A program made the translations under genes and the position numbers. From Methanofollis liminatans DSM 4140 (GTDB taxonomy: Archaea > Halobacteriota > Methanomicrobia > Methanomicrobiales > Methanofollaceae), in the NCBI RefSeq assembly GCF_000275865.1, contig NZ_CM001555.1, forward strand, positions 1,886,967-1,950,966: DNA of 64,000 nucleotides, in the 5' to 3' direction. The notes under the pieces are model-generated. The model searched no databases. It had not been told where the DNA came from and saw only the letters and a list, made by a program, of their open reading frames with translations. This document shows positions 26,166 through 33,915 of this stretch, in pieces (position 1 is the first letter of the stretch; every line of letters starts with the position of its first letter).

Positions 26166-26189
26166 GAGTTAACCAATATAATTTAACTC
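26166..26189 (+). promoter_or_regulatory. Palindromic operator over the wtpA TATA box
   Basis: A perfect 7-bp inverted repeat, GAGTTAA (26166-26172) and TTAACTC (26183-26189), surrounds CCAATATAAT, which is itself the best TATA element for wtpA. A dimeric regulator bound here would block TBP. The transcript start would fall near 26205, 35 bases before the ATG. Confidence 0.45.
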
Positions 26190-26239
26190 AAAACACGTAT
26201 CAACAGTGTTATCTATCAATTCCTCCTAATAGCCATGGT

Positions 26240-27295
26240 ATGAAACTGAGTAAAGCCGTTCTTATCACTGCGCTGCTCGTCTGCGCCGCGGTATTCCTGT
26301 GCGGGTGCACCACCACCCCAGGAGAAACGACACCGGCCACAACGCCGGCAACGACCGCCCCCGCCGCGATCAGCGGCGTTGTCACCGTCTTCAACGCGGG
26401 CAGCCTCACGGCGCCATTCGAAGACCTCGAAAAGCAGTTTGAAGCGAAATATCCAGGCACCGACGTCCAGCTGGTAGCCGGCGGTTCGACAAAGATCGTC
26501 AAGGACATCACCGAACTCGACAAGAGCGCCGATGTCCTTGCTTCGGCAGACTACACACTCATCCCTGACCTGATGATCCCGGACGCTGCCGACTGGTACG
26601 TCACCTTCGCCAAGAACCAGATGGTCCTCTGTTACACAAACGAGAGCAAATACGCCGATGAGATCACCGCAGAGAACTGGTACGAGATCCTCGGAAAGTC
26701 CGATGTGGCATGGGCCTTCTCCGACCCGAACCTCGACCCCTGCGGCTACCGCTCGCCCATGGTGATCCAGCTCGCCGAGGCTCACTACGGCGACGATCAG
26801 ATCTTCGAGCGGGTCGTCATGGCGAACTCGAACATCACGGTGACCGAAGAAAACGGCGTCTTCACGATCCACGCCAAATCCCCGGAGCCGAAGGCCCCCC
26901 TGCAGGTCAGGCCGAAGTCAGTTGAACTCGTCCAGATGCTCGAGAGCGGCGGTCTTGACTACGCATGGGAGTACCGCTCGGTCGCTGCCCAGAACAACCT
27001 GAAGTTCATCGAACTCCCTGAGGCGATCGACCTCTCGTCGGTGAAGTATGCTGACGATTATGCAACGGTCCAGATCGACACCGAGGGCGGCATGATGACC
27101 GGCAAGCCCATCGTTTACGGTGCGACCGTCCCGAAGAACGCCGGGAACCCTGATGCAGGTCTGGCGTTTGTCAAACTGCTCATCGGTGCTGAGGGGCAGG
27201 CGGCCATGGACGGACAGGGTCAGCCCCCGATCGTGCCGGCCGGCGGCTACGGAAATGTCCCGACAGCGCTGAAGAGTCTCACAGCATCCTCCTGA
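26240..27295 (+). CDS. wtpA: Tungstate/molybdate ABC transporter, binding lipoprotein
   Basis: A 351-residue extracytoplasmic binding protein. The start at 26240 gives a signal peptide MKLSKAVLITALLVCAAVFL with a lipobox LCGC, then a Thr/Pro/Ala linker. The mature part begins VVTVFNAGSLTAPFEDLEKQF and continues with VQLVAGGSTKIVKDI, the archaeal WtpA/ModA pattern of oxyanion binding. Together with the permease and ATPase genes downstream it imports tungstate or molybdate, needed by formate and formylmethanofuran dehydrogenases. Which metal is preferred cannot be read from the sequence. Confidence 0.92.
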   Translation: MKLSKAVLITALLVCAAVFLCGCTTTPGETTPATTPATTAPAAISGVVTVFNAGSLTAPFEDLEKQFEAKYPGTDVQLVAGGSTKIVKDITELDKSADVLASADYTLIPDLMIPDAADWYVTFAKNQMVLCYTNESKYADEITAENWYEILGKSDVAWAFSDPNLDPCGYRSPMVIQLAEAHYGDDQIFERVVMANSNITVTEENGVFTIHAKSPEPKAPLQVRPKSVELVQMLESGGLDYAWEYRSVAAQNNLKFIELPEAIDLSSVKYADDYATVQIDTEGGMMTGKPIVYGATVPKNAGNPDAGLAFVKLLIGAEGQAAMDGQGQPPIVPAGGYGNVPTALKSLTASS

Positions 27296-27302
27296 TCTCC
27301 TC

Positions 27303-27309
27303 TTTTTTT
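27303..27309 (+). terminator. T7 tract between wtpA and wtpB
   Basis: Seven T residues in the 22-base gap between the wtpA stop and the wtpB start. Partial termination here would give more binding protein than membrane components. This is an inference from position. Confidence 0.35.
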
Positions 27310-27317
27310 GACAGATC

Positions 27318-28130
27318 ATGGCCCAGATATCAATACTCCGCGACCGCTGCCTTGTCTCCTTCTCTCTCCTCGGCGGTGTCATCCTCGGCTTCACCATCCT
27401 CGCCCTGCTGAACATGACGGCGAAGGAACTCGCCGATATCCCCCACCTCCTGCAGGTTGCCGCCGATGCAAAGGTGATCGACTCGATCGTCCTCACGATG
27501 GCGGCCGGCGCAAACGCGATCGCGATCCTGATGCTCTTCGGGATCCCGCTCGCATATGTGCTTGCCAGGGCCGATTTCAGGGGGAAAGGGATCGTGGAGA
27601 GCATCGTGGACATCCCTCTGATGCTCCCGCACACCGTGGCCGGCATCCTGGTCTATATCCTCTTCATGAAACGGGGGCTGATCGGTGCTCCCTTCTACAG
27701 CATGGGTTTTTCCTTCGAGGACGCCTATCCCGGCATTGTCATCGCCATGCTCTTTGTGGCGTCCCCGTATTTCATCAACTCGACGCGTGAAGGGTTCGAA
27801 AAGGTTCCCGTCCACCTTGAGAACGTGGCGCGTACCCTTGGAGCAAGCCGGTTCGCCGCCTTCCGCCATATCGTCCTCCCGCTCTCAGCGCGGGATATAT
27901 ACAACGGGGCAATCCTTGCATGGGGGAGGGCAATCGGCGAGTTCGCCGCCATTATCATGATCGCCTACTACCCGATGGTGATCTCAACCCTGATCTACTA
28001 CCGGTTCACGACAGGCGGGATCAAAGAGAGCAGCACCGTTGCTTTTGTGATGATCCTCGCCTGTTTCGCTGTGTTTTTGACGCTGCGCTATCTTTCGCGC
28101 TTCATCGGGAGGCACGATGATCGAGTTTAG
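27318..28130 (+). CDS. wtpB: Tungstate/molybdate ABC transporter, permease
   Basis: A 270-residue inner-membrane permease with about six transmembrane segments. The EAA-loop for contact with the ATPase is visible as ARTLGASRFAAFRHIVLPLS, followed by GAILAWGRAIGEFAAI, typical of ModB/WtpB/CysT permeases. It overlaps the start of the ATPase gene by 14 bases. Confidence 0.92.
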   Translation: MAQISILRDRCLVSFSLLGGVILGFTILALLNMTAKELADIPHLLQVAADAKVIDSIVLTMAAGANAIAILMLFGIPLAYVLARADFRGKGIVESIVDIPLMLPHTVAGILVYILFMKRGLIGAPFYSMGFSFEDAYPGIVIAMLFVASPYFINSTREGFEKVPVHLENVARTLGASRFAAFRHIVLPLSARDIYNGAILAWGRAIGEFAAIIMIAYYPMVISTLIYYRFTTGGIKESSTVAFVMILACFAVFLTLRYLSRFIGRHDDRV

Positions 28131-29187
28131 GCGCGTCTCCCTCACCCTCGGGAACTTCGCCCTGCAGGAAGTCTCCCTCACGGTCAGGAAGGGGGACTAC
28201 TACTTCATCATCGGGCCGTCAGGGGCCGGAAAGACCGTTCTCCTGGAGGCGATCGCCGGACTCCACCTTCCCGACGAAGGGGATATTCTCATCGACGGTG
28301 AGGATGCCTCCCATAGCCCCCCGGAGAAACGGCGGATCGCCCTGGTGTACCAGGACTACTCCCTCTTCCCGCATATGACCGTGGAGGAGAATATCGGGTT
28401 TGGCCTCATGATGCAGAAACGACCGAAGGACGAGGTCAGAAAACGGGTGAGCGACTTGCTCGGGACATTCGGGATCGAGCATCTCAGAAATCGTTTTCCG
28501 GGGACGATGAGCGGCGGCGAACAGCAGCGGACAGCGATCGCCCGCGCTCTTGCCTCCGACCCTGAGATCCTCCTCCTCGACGAACCCTTCGCCGCACTCG
28601 ACCCTGTCACGCGGGAACACCTGATCGCCGATCTCCAGCGGATCCACCGTGAGAGGGGCCTCACCATTGTCCAGGTGACCCATGCGAGGGAGGAGATCCT
28701 GCGCATGGCGACGAGGTGCGCCGTGATCATCGAGGGCAGAATGGTCCAGGAGGGGCAGGCCGATCAGGTTTTTCAGACCCCGAAGAGCACGGTGGTCGCA
28801 CGCTTCGTTGGCATGGAGAACATACTCAACGGCGTCGTCGCCACCAGTGCAGACGGACTCGCCTCGATCGACGTGGGGAAGCAGAGGATCATCGCCGTCT
28901 CGGATGCCGCTCCGGGCACTGCCGCAGCCGTCGTCTTCAGGGCCGCCGATGTGACGCTCTACCTCAGGGACAGGGAGGAGAGCACCGCCAGAAACCGGTT
29001 CGAGGCCGTGATCACCACCGTCGTCCCGCTCGGCGGCCCTCTCACCGAGGTGTATCTTGACGCAGGCTTCCCCCTTGTGGCGCTTGTCACCAGACGATCG
29101 GCTGAAGACCTCGATCTCATGCCGGGCATGAACGTTGAAGCATCGATCAAGGCGAGCGCGGTCCGGGTCATTCCAGAGAGGCCCTGA
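28117..29187 (+). CDS. wtpC: Tungstate/molybdate ABC transporter, ATP-binding protein
   Basis: A 356-residue ATPase. Walker A is GPSGAGKT, the signature is MSGGEQQRTAIARAL, Walker B is ILLLDEPFAALD, and the H-loop is QVTHAREE. Residues after about 235 form a molybdate-binding-like (TOBE/MOP) regulatory domain (NILNGVVATSADGLASIDVG and ARNRFEAVITTVVPLG), which in ModC homologues can sense the oxyanion. It ends the wtpABC operon. Confidence 0.93.
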   Translation: MIEFRRVSLTLGNFALQEVSLTVRKGDYYFIIGPSGAGKTVLLEAIAGLHLPDEGDILIDGEDASHSPPEKRRIALVYQDYSLFPHMTVEENIGFGLMMQKRPKDEVRKRVSDLLGTFGIEHLRNRFPGTMSGGEQQRTAIARALASDPEILLLDEPFAALDPVTREHLIADLQRIHRERGLTIVQVTHAREEILRMATRCAVIIEGRMVQEGQADQVFQTPKSTVVARFVGMENILNGVVATSADGLASIDVGKQRIIAVSDAAPGTAAAVVFRAADVTLYLRDREESTARNRFEAVITTVVPLGGPLTEVYLDAGFPLVALVTRRSAEDLDLMPGMNVEASIKASAVRVIPERP

Positions 29188-29225
29188 TCGCTACTCAATT
29201 ATCCCTGTCAACCCTATCTTCGTTC

Positions 29226-29684
29226 ATGGATGGAGAAAACCCCTTTTCAGGACAGACCGGGGTCTGGCGCCTTGCGGGCATCGCCCGCGGCCGGGTGCAG
29301 GGCGTCGGCTACCGCGGCTATCTGGCCGGCAGGGCGGCCGCCCGAGGTCTTGCGGGCTACGTGCAGAACCTCCCTGACGGGACGGTGGAGTTCGTCGCCG
29401 AAGGAGAGGTAGGGGACCTTGCAGCCTTTCTGGAGGAGGCATGGGCGCGGGACGAACCGGTGATCGGCGTCGGCGAGATCGCCGTCTCGGTCATCGAACC
29501 GACCGGCGAATTCAACCGTTTCGAGGCGCGGTTCGGCGATCGGCAGGAGGAGTTTTTCAGGCGAAGCGGGCTTGCCCTCGATCTGCTGAAGGAGATCCTG
29601 AAAACGGAGGGGGAGATGCTCGCCGAGCAGAGGAGGACGAACGCACTCCTCGAAGCGCTTCTCAGAACAGGCGGGACAGAATAA
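29226..29684 (+). CDS. Acylphosphatase with C-terminal helical extension
   Basis: A 152-residue protein. Residues 15-100 are an acylphosphatase domain: the phosphate-binding loop ARGRVQGVGYRGYLAG with catalytic Arg, and the catalytic Asn in GYVQNLPDGTVEFVAEG. The family is usually about 90 residues. Here 50 extra residues (ARFGDRQEEFFRRSGLALDL to the end) form a charged, probably coiled-coil helix that I cannot assign. It hydrolyses carboxyl-phosphate bonds. It follows wtpC by 38 bases with no obvious link. Confidence 0.88.
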   Translation: MDGENPFSGQTGVWRLAGIARGRVQGVGYRGYLAGRAAARGLAGYVQNLPDGTVEFVAEGEVGDLAAFLEEAWARDEPVIGVGEIAVSVIEPTGEFNRFEARFGDRQEEFFRRSGLALDLLKEILKTEGEMLAEQRRTNALLEALLRTGGTE

Positions 29685-29722
29685 TAACCACTTTTAGACG
29701 GCGATGGTCTTCCCCGGGATCA

Positions 29723-29977
29723 TCAGGGCGACCTGATCTTCACCACAAGGATGCAGAGCAGAAGGACCGCCGTCACTGCGTTCGCAATCATGATCGCGGG
29801 ATCGTCCCGCACCACGCCGTAGGCGAGCCAGAGAATGAGCCCGGCGAGGAAGCAGACGAGCATCGCATAGGAGAAGTCATGCGCCGATCGGGTCCGCAGG
29901 GTCTTCGCCACCTGCGGAATGAAGGAGAGGGTCGTGAGAGAACCGGCCGCAAGGCCGAGGAGGTGGAGTGGATCCAT
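29723..29977 (-). CDS. SemiSWEET / PQ-loop membrane protein
   Basis: An 84-residue three-helix membrane protein. The PQ-loop is SFIPQVAKTLRTRSAHDFS, and hydrophobic segments lie at about 6-22, 38-55 and 62-80. SemiSWEETs dimerise to form sugar uniporters. I take the ATG at 29977 (MDPLHLLGLAAGSL); the longer frame upstream lacks similarity. It is monocistronic. Confidence 0.85.
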   Translation of the reverse strand: MDPLHLLGLAAGSLTTLSFIPQVAKTLRTRSAHDFSYAMLVCFLAGLILWLAYGVVRDDPAIMIANAVTAVLLLCILVVKIRSP

Positions 29978-30220
29978 GGAATCAGATACTTCCGGTATGA
30001 CGGGCATCCTGATAGACCTGTGGCTTCTGTCCCGCCCGGTTGGAGAGGTATAACGGAGAGCAGATGTGTCGGCTCTTCGAAGACACCCTGCGTCTCCCTG
30101 ACCGTCCCCGCGCCCCACCTCATCAAAGTCCCCCTGATAGAAAGGGACAAAACCATCACACGACGGAAGGGGCCGCAAGGTGGATGCTTTTAGCACCGCG
30201 TTCGGCGCATGCAACGGCGA

Positions 30221-31645
30221 TCAGGTGCCCCCCCTCAGCCTGAGATCCCTGACGATCGAAATGACCACCTCCTCACCCCTGAGCGTGAAGAGATGGGCGT
30301 TGATCTCCACCGGGATCCTCGTGCCGTCTTTCGTCAGGTGCGCCCACTCGAAAAACACATGCTTCTCCTCAAGGAGCCGGCGCATGATCTCCCCCAGGTC
30401 CCCCGGATATGCCGGGTCGTTGATCTGGAGGGGGGTGAGGGCGAGGAGTTCCTCCCTCGTATAGCCAAGACGGGTGCAGGTGGTGTCGTTCACCTCGATG
30501 ATCCGGCCGGGCAGCCCGTTTTCGATCAGGTGGAGGAAGATTGCGTCGTCAAGGTTGTTGAAGAGTATCCGGTACTTCTCCTCGCTCTCCCGCAGGTCCT
30601 GCTGTGCCCGAATCCGCTGGATCATATTCCCGATAGAGGCTGCGACCGTTTCAAGCGCTTTCCTGCTTCCGGGATCGATCCGGTCACGGATATGCGAACC
30701 CACCAGAAAACAGGCGATCACCTGCCCTCCTTCGTACACCGGAACCACCGCATAGGAGCGGAGAGCAAAAGCGCCGCCCATGCTCTCTTCATCCCCGATC
30801 TTCAAGTTCTCTGCATAATAGGGCGTGCCGGAACAGATCCGTTCACCCAGAGGCGAAGAGGGAGAGATATGTGAGAAGGAGCGGGCAAACCGCTGCGAGA
30901 TCCCGGTGGCATGGACGAGCTCGAATACCCCGGTCTCCGGATCGGCGACGTACGCACCGCCCGCGTCCATGCCGGAGAGCCTGAGCGCCGTATCAACACA
31001 GGGCGGCATCGCCTCGAAAAGGGTCTGCGCTGCGGAAAGGGTCCATGCAAGGTCGCGCTGTGCGACCATCTGCTCTTCACCCCGTTTCCATTCGGTGATG
31101 TCCTGGAGGATCAGAATGCTGCCCGGCGAACTATCGGTAAAAACCGTGGGAACAAACCTCACTCTGAAAAATCTTCGGTTTTCACCATGCACAGACAGGG
31201 CGCTCTCGAAATAGTCTTCGGCGCCGTCACCGGCCCTCCTGATCGCATCCACCAGACGACCGCCATCGTCCAGGGGCGAGAGCAGACCGGCGACATGGGT
31301 GCCAGAGAGATCGGTATCGCGGCATCCGGCAACTTCCCGGAATTTCCGGTTTGTATCAATGATCCGCCCCTCTCTGTCGAGGGCAGCGACGCCGTCCGAG
31401 AAAAAGTCCAGGATCGCCGTCACCGGGATCCGCCGGGAGATGAAAAACACCTTCGCCTGACCGTACGGTTCCATCTCGACCTGGCCGGAGGCACGCATCA
31501 CATCGAGGTAGCGAGCCACCGTGATCCGGTTCATCCCGATCGCCTCCGCGATCTGGGTGACCGACATGCCGCGAGGATTTTTCTTGAGGAGTTCTCTGAT
31601 TGCCACCAGTTCCCTCCTCTCTTCTCCCATGGGAAAGGGTTTCAT
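30221..31645 (-). CDS. HTH-PAS-GAF-PAS sensory regulator
   Basis: A protein of about 474 residues. Residues 1-75 are a winged helix (GMSVTQIAEAIGMNRITVARYL, shown here only as its start and end: GMSVTQIA and VARYL). A PAS domain (about 80-195) follows with GVAALDREGRIIDTNRKF and a PAC end ILILQDITEWKRG. A GAF domain (about 215-345) and a second PAS with EEKYRILFNNLDDAIFLH complete it. It lacks a kinase domain, so it is a one-component regulator acting on DNA. The start is ATG 31645 or 31630. It is divergent from a PAS-only gene with a palindromic operator between them. Confidence 0.87.
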   Translation of the reverse strand: MKPFPMGEERRELVAIRELLKKNPRGMSVTQIAEAIGMNRITVARYLDVMRASGQVEMEPYGQAKVFFISRRIPVTAILDFFSDGVAALDREGRIIDTNRKFREVAGCRDTDLSGTHVAGLLSPLDDGGRLVDAIRRAGDGAEDYFESALSVHGENRRFFRVRFVPTVFTDSSPGSILILQDITEWKRGEEQMVAQRDLAWTLSAAQTLFEAMPPCVDTALRLSGMDAGGAYVADPETGVFELVHATGISQRFARSFSHISPSSPLGERICSGTPYYAENLKIGDEESMGGAFALRSYAVVPVYEGGQVIACFLVGSHIRDRIDPGSRKALETVAASIGNMIQRIRAQQDLRESEEKYRILFNNLDDAIFLHLIENGLPGRIIEVNDTTCTRLGYTREELLALTPLQINDPAYPGDLGEIMRRLLEEKHVFFEWAHLTKDGTRIPVEINAHLFTLRGEEVVISIVRDLRLRGGT

Positions 31646-31706
31646 CTGTTTACTCTTGAATGTTGGCACCGGCCACCTCACCGGGTGAGGGGCCAGCGAT
31701 AATCCC

Positions 31707-31721
31707 CAGTGATAATCACTG
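31707..31721. promoter_or_regulatory. 15-bp palindromic operator between divergent PAS genes
   Basis: CAGTGAT-A-ATCACTG is a perfect palindrome with one central base. GATAATC occurs twice nearby (31698-31704 and 31711-31717). It lies nine bases upstream of the TATA box at 31731, a usual place for archaeal activators or repressors. The HTH-PAS regulator next door is the obvious candidate to bind it. Confidence 0.5.
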
Positions 31722-31730
31722 AAAGATACA

Positions 31731-31740
31731 TTTATATAAA
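31731..31740 (+). promoter_or_regulatory. TATA box for the small PAS gene
   Basis: TTTATATAAA in an AT-rich segment. The distance of about 30 bases to the ATG at 31765, with CCGGAG just before the ATG, fits a short-leader transcript. The element is nearly symmetrical, so it could also serve the divergent regulator gene. Confidence 0.6.
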
Positions 31741-31764
31741 ATTAAACAAACCCTACATCCGGAG

Positions 31765-32259
31765 ATGGATCTGATGGAACCACTGATCACCGGAGACCTG
31801 ATGAAACCCGGCACCGACACACGCATAACCATGCAGAAATCGGAAAGCACCACACCCCTCTGCATACTCGACGCCCTTCCTGTCCCTGTGATGACAGTGT
31901 CTGGCACCGGCAGCATCTACTATATGAACCCGCTGGCAGCGTCGCTCTTCGGCATTGACCCCAACGATGCCGTCGGAGAGACGATTGAGGACGCATTCCC
32001 CACCGGCATCGCCCTCAGCCTGAAAAAACTGGTCGGGAGAACCGCAGACTTCTCGGTCATCTCGGGGGGGACGATACGCCATGCGTACAGAGACTACAGC
32101 GTCCATACAGCCCCGATGAAATGCGGCGACGGATCGCCGGCAACCGTGATCGTCCTTCACCCGATGGCCGGGCATGAGCGTCTCCCCGACCTTGCACCAA
32201 AAACATGCCCGGATGGTTCAGGCCACTGGGTGCCGATATTCGTGCCGGCAGGCCATTAG
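31765..32259 (+). CDS. Small single-PAS protein
   Basis: A 164-residue protein with one PAS domain at about 35-130 (LDALPVPVMTVSGTGSIYYM and FGIDPNDAVGETIEDAFP) and no other domain. It may be a soluble partner that presents a ligand signal to another PAS protein, such as the divergent regulator; this is an inference. The C-terminus is short and ends WVPIFVPAGH. Confidence 0.75.
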   Translation: MDLMEPLITGDLMKPGTDTRITMQKSESTTPLCILDALPVPVMTVSGTGSIYYMNPLAASLFGIDPNDAVGETIEDAFPTGIALSLKKLVGRTADFSVISGGTIRHAYRDYSVHTAPMKCGDGSPATVIVLHPMAGHERLPDLAPKTCPDGSGHWVPIFVPAGH

Positions 32260-32671
32260 ACCCCTATCTCCTTCTTGCCCCATTACGAAGGACAGAGGGG
32301 GGATATCGACCGCTGCCAGGAGATTCTCTTTTTTCGGCCCTTTAGAATGCTTCATGCAAATGTCGATGCATCCCCCTGAGGAGGAGCCGCGCGGATCTGC
32401 CGCCTTCCTTCCCCCATAGATCACCGGGGGACTGACGCCCCCCGGGCTGCCGACTTGAGACTGATCCTGGAAAGAGCGAGCAAAATATGGCTCTTCTCTC
32501 TTGTGTGGGGTTTGTTATGACACCATTATCTGACACTGCTCAGGCAACAGGGATGATCGTACACGATAGAGTGCGATTGACCGCGGAGATCGTCTCAGGA
32601 CGAAGGCGTTGACGCGGGCAGACCGGGAGCGGGACAACCCATGCACACGGGAAACACCAGAGAAAAAAGGG
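32260..32671. other. Non-coding gap, 412 bases
   Basis: No gene is supported. Only short frames without coding character are present. A T6 run on the minus strand (32663-32668) just after the fdhB stop is a possible terminator of fdhAB. No tRNA-like cloverleaf was seen. Confidence 0.5.
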
Positions 32672-33913
32672 TTATTTGTTGAAGATATTGTAGATCTGGT
32701 CGCTGCCGGTAGCGGAAAGGCGAGACCTCTCTTCGTTCTCTTCAACCAGTGCGAGCACCGGCAGGGTCATGTCGACACCCGGCACAAAGCCGAACATCTC
32801 CTGGAGGTCGACCTGCAGGGCGTGCATGAACAGGGCGTTGGGGATGTCCATCGCACAGAGTTCCTGGCACTGGCCGCAGTTGATGCAGGAATCAGAGATG
32901 TGGGCGAACCTGATCAGGTGGAACATGAAGTTCGGCGGAACCTCACCGGGCTTGACCAGGTAGGGCTTCTTCGTCGAGCATTCCTCACAGTAGCAGATCG
33001 GACAGTTATCAATGCACTGGTAGCACTTGATGCACCGGGAGGTCTCTTCCACGATCTTCTTCAGCCGGTCCTTGCCCTCGCCGAGGCCTGCAAAGTCCTT
33101 TGCACGCCACTTGTCGCCGAGCTTGAGCATGGCACCCTCTACCTTGCCGCGGATCTCGATACCCTTCGGGTTCGGTGCCTCGGTGGCGAGTTTGCCGGCC
33201 TTCGTGGCGGCGTCGAGGAGCGCTGCACCCTTCTCGGAGCAGACTTCGACAAAGGTCGCCTTGCCGGCCTTGTCACCGATGACGCCCCAGTTGCCGCAGG
33301 CGAGGTCGGCCTGACGCGGGACCTTCATCTTGCACCGGCGGCAGTTGGACCTGCGGCCGTAGCCTTCCTCTTCGAGGACGTCGATGGAGATGCCCTTGTG
33401 CTGACCATCGGCGGTCATGATGATGAACTGACCCTTATCGATCTCTTCCTTGACAACGGTGTCGGGGTCGGTCTCGAACTTGTCCGCGATCATCTTCCTG
33501 GCAGTCACCGGGGAGACCGATCCGCCACAGTTCAGGCCGATCATGATGACGTTGTCGAGGTTGATCTGCTTGCGCTTGGCCAGTTCGTACATGCCCATCG
33601 CGTCGCAGCCCTTGACGGTGACGGCGATCTTCATGTCCTTCGCACCGTTGAGGTACTTCTTGAAGAGCTTGGAGAGGAGGAGCGTCCCGCAGTGGAGCGA
33701 GCCCGCAGCCTCTGCGATCTCCGCCGGGTCGGTGATGAGGGTCGGAACAGCGTCGTAGATGTCCTGTCCCTTCTTCACGGCAAGGACGGCGTCGACCATC
33801 TTGCTCTCAAGGGCGTACTTCAGGAGCGAGGAGACCGCACCGCCGCACTCGCCCTTTGCGAGGAGGTCTGCATCGGTAGACCACGCGTAACACATATCGC
33901 CTTTTGCTGACAT
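32672..33913 (-). CDS. fdhB: F420-dependent formate dehydrogenase, beta subunit
   Basis: A 413-residue FrhB/FdhB-family iron-sulfur flavoprotein that passes electrons from formate to F420 or to the heterodisulfide reductase complex. Residues 1-270 contain the flavin/F420 domain (CGGAVSSLLKYALE, CGTLLLSKLFKK, VKGCDAMGMYEL). Two ferredoxin-type clusters follow: CIKCYQCIDNCPICYC and CINCGQCQELC. It begins two bases after the fdhA stop, so they are translationally coupled. Confidence 0.95.
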   Translation of the reverse strand: MSAKGDMCYAWSTDADLLAKGECGGAVSSLLKYALESKMVDAVLAVKKGQDIYDAVPTLITDPAEIAEAAGSLHCGTLLLSKLFKKYLNGAKDMKIAVTVKGCDAMGMYELAKRKQINLDNVIMIGLNCGGSVSPVTARKMIADKFETDPDTVVKEEIDKGQFIIMTADGQHKGISIDVLEEEGYGRRSNCRRCKMKVPRQADLACGNWGVIGDKAGKATFVEVCSEKGAALLDAATKAGKLATEAPNPKGIEIRGKVEGAMLKLGDKWRAKDFAGLGEGKDRLKKIVEETSRCIKCYQCIDNCPICYCEECSTKKPYLVKPGEVPPNFMFHLIRFAHISDSCINCGQCQELCAMDIPNALFMHALQVDLQEMFGFVPGVDMTLPVLALVEENEERSRLSATGSDQIYNIFNK

Positions 33914-33915
33914 TT

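Noticed and set aside
32609-33910. A 433-codon plus-strand frame opposite fdhB
   Set aside because: Antisense shadow. The minus strand carries clear iron-sulfur and F420-domain motifs, the plus strand none.
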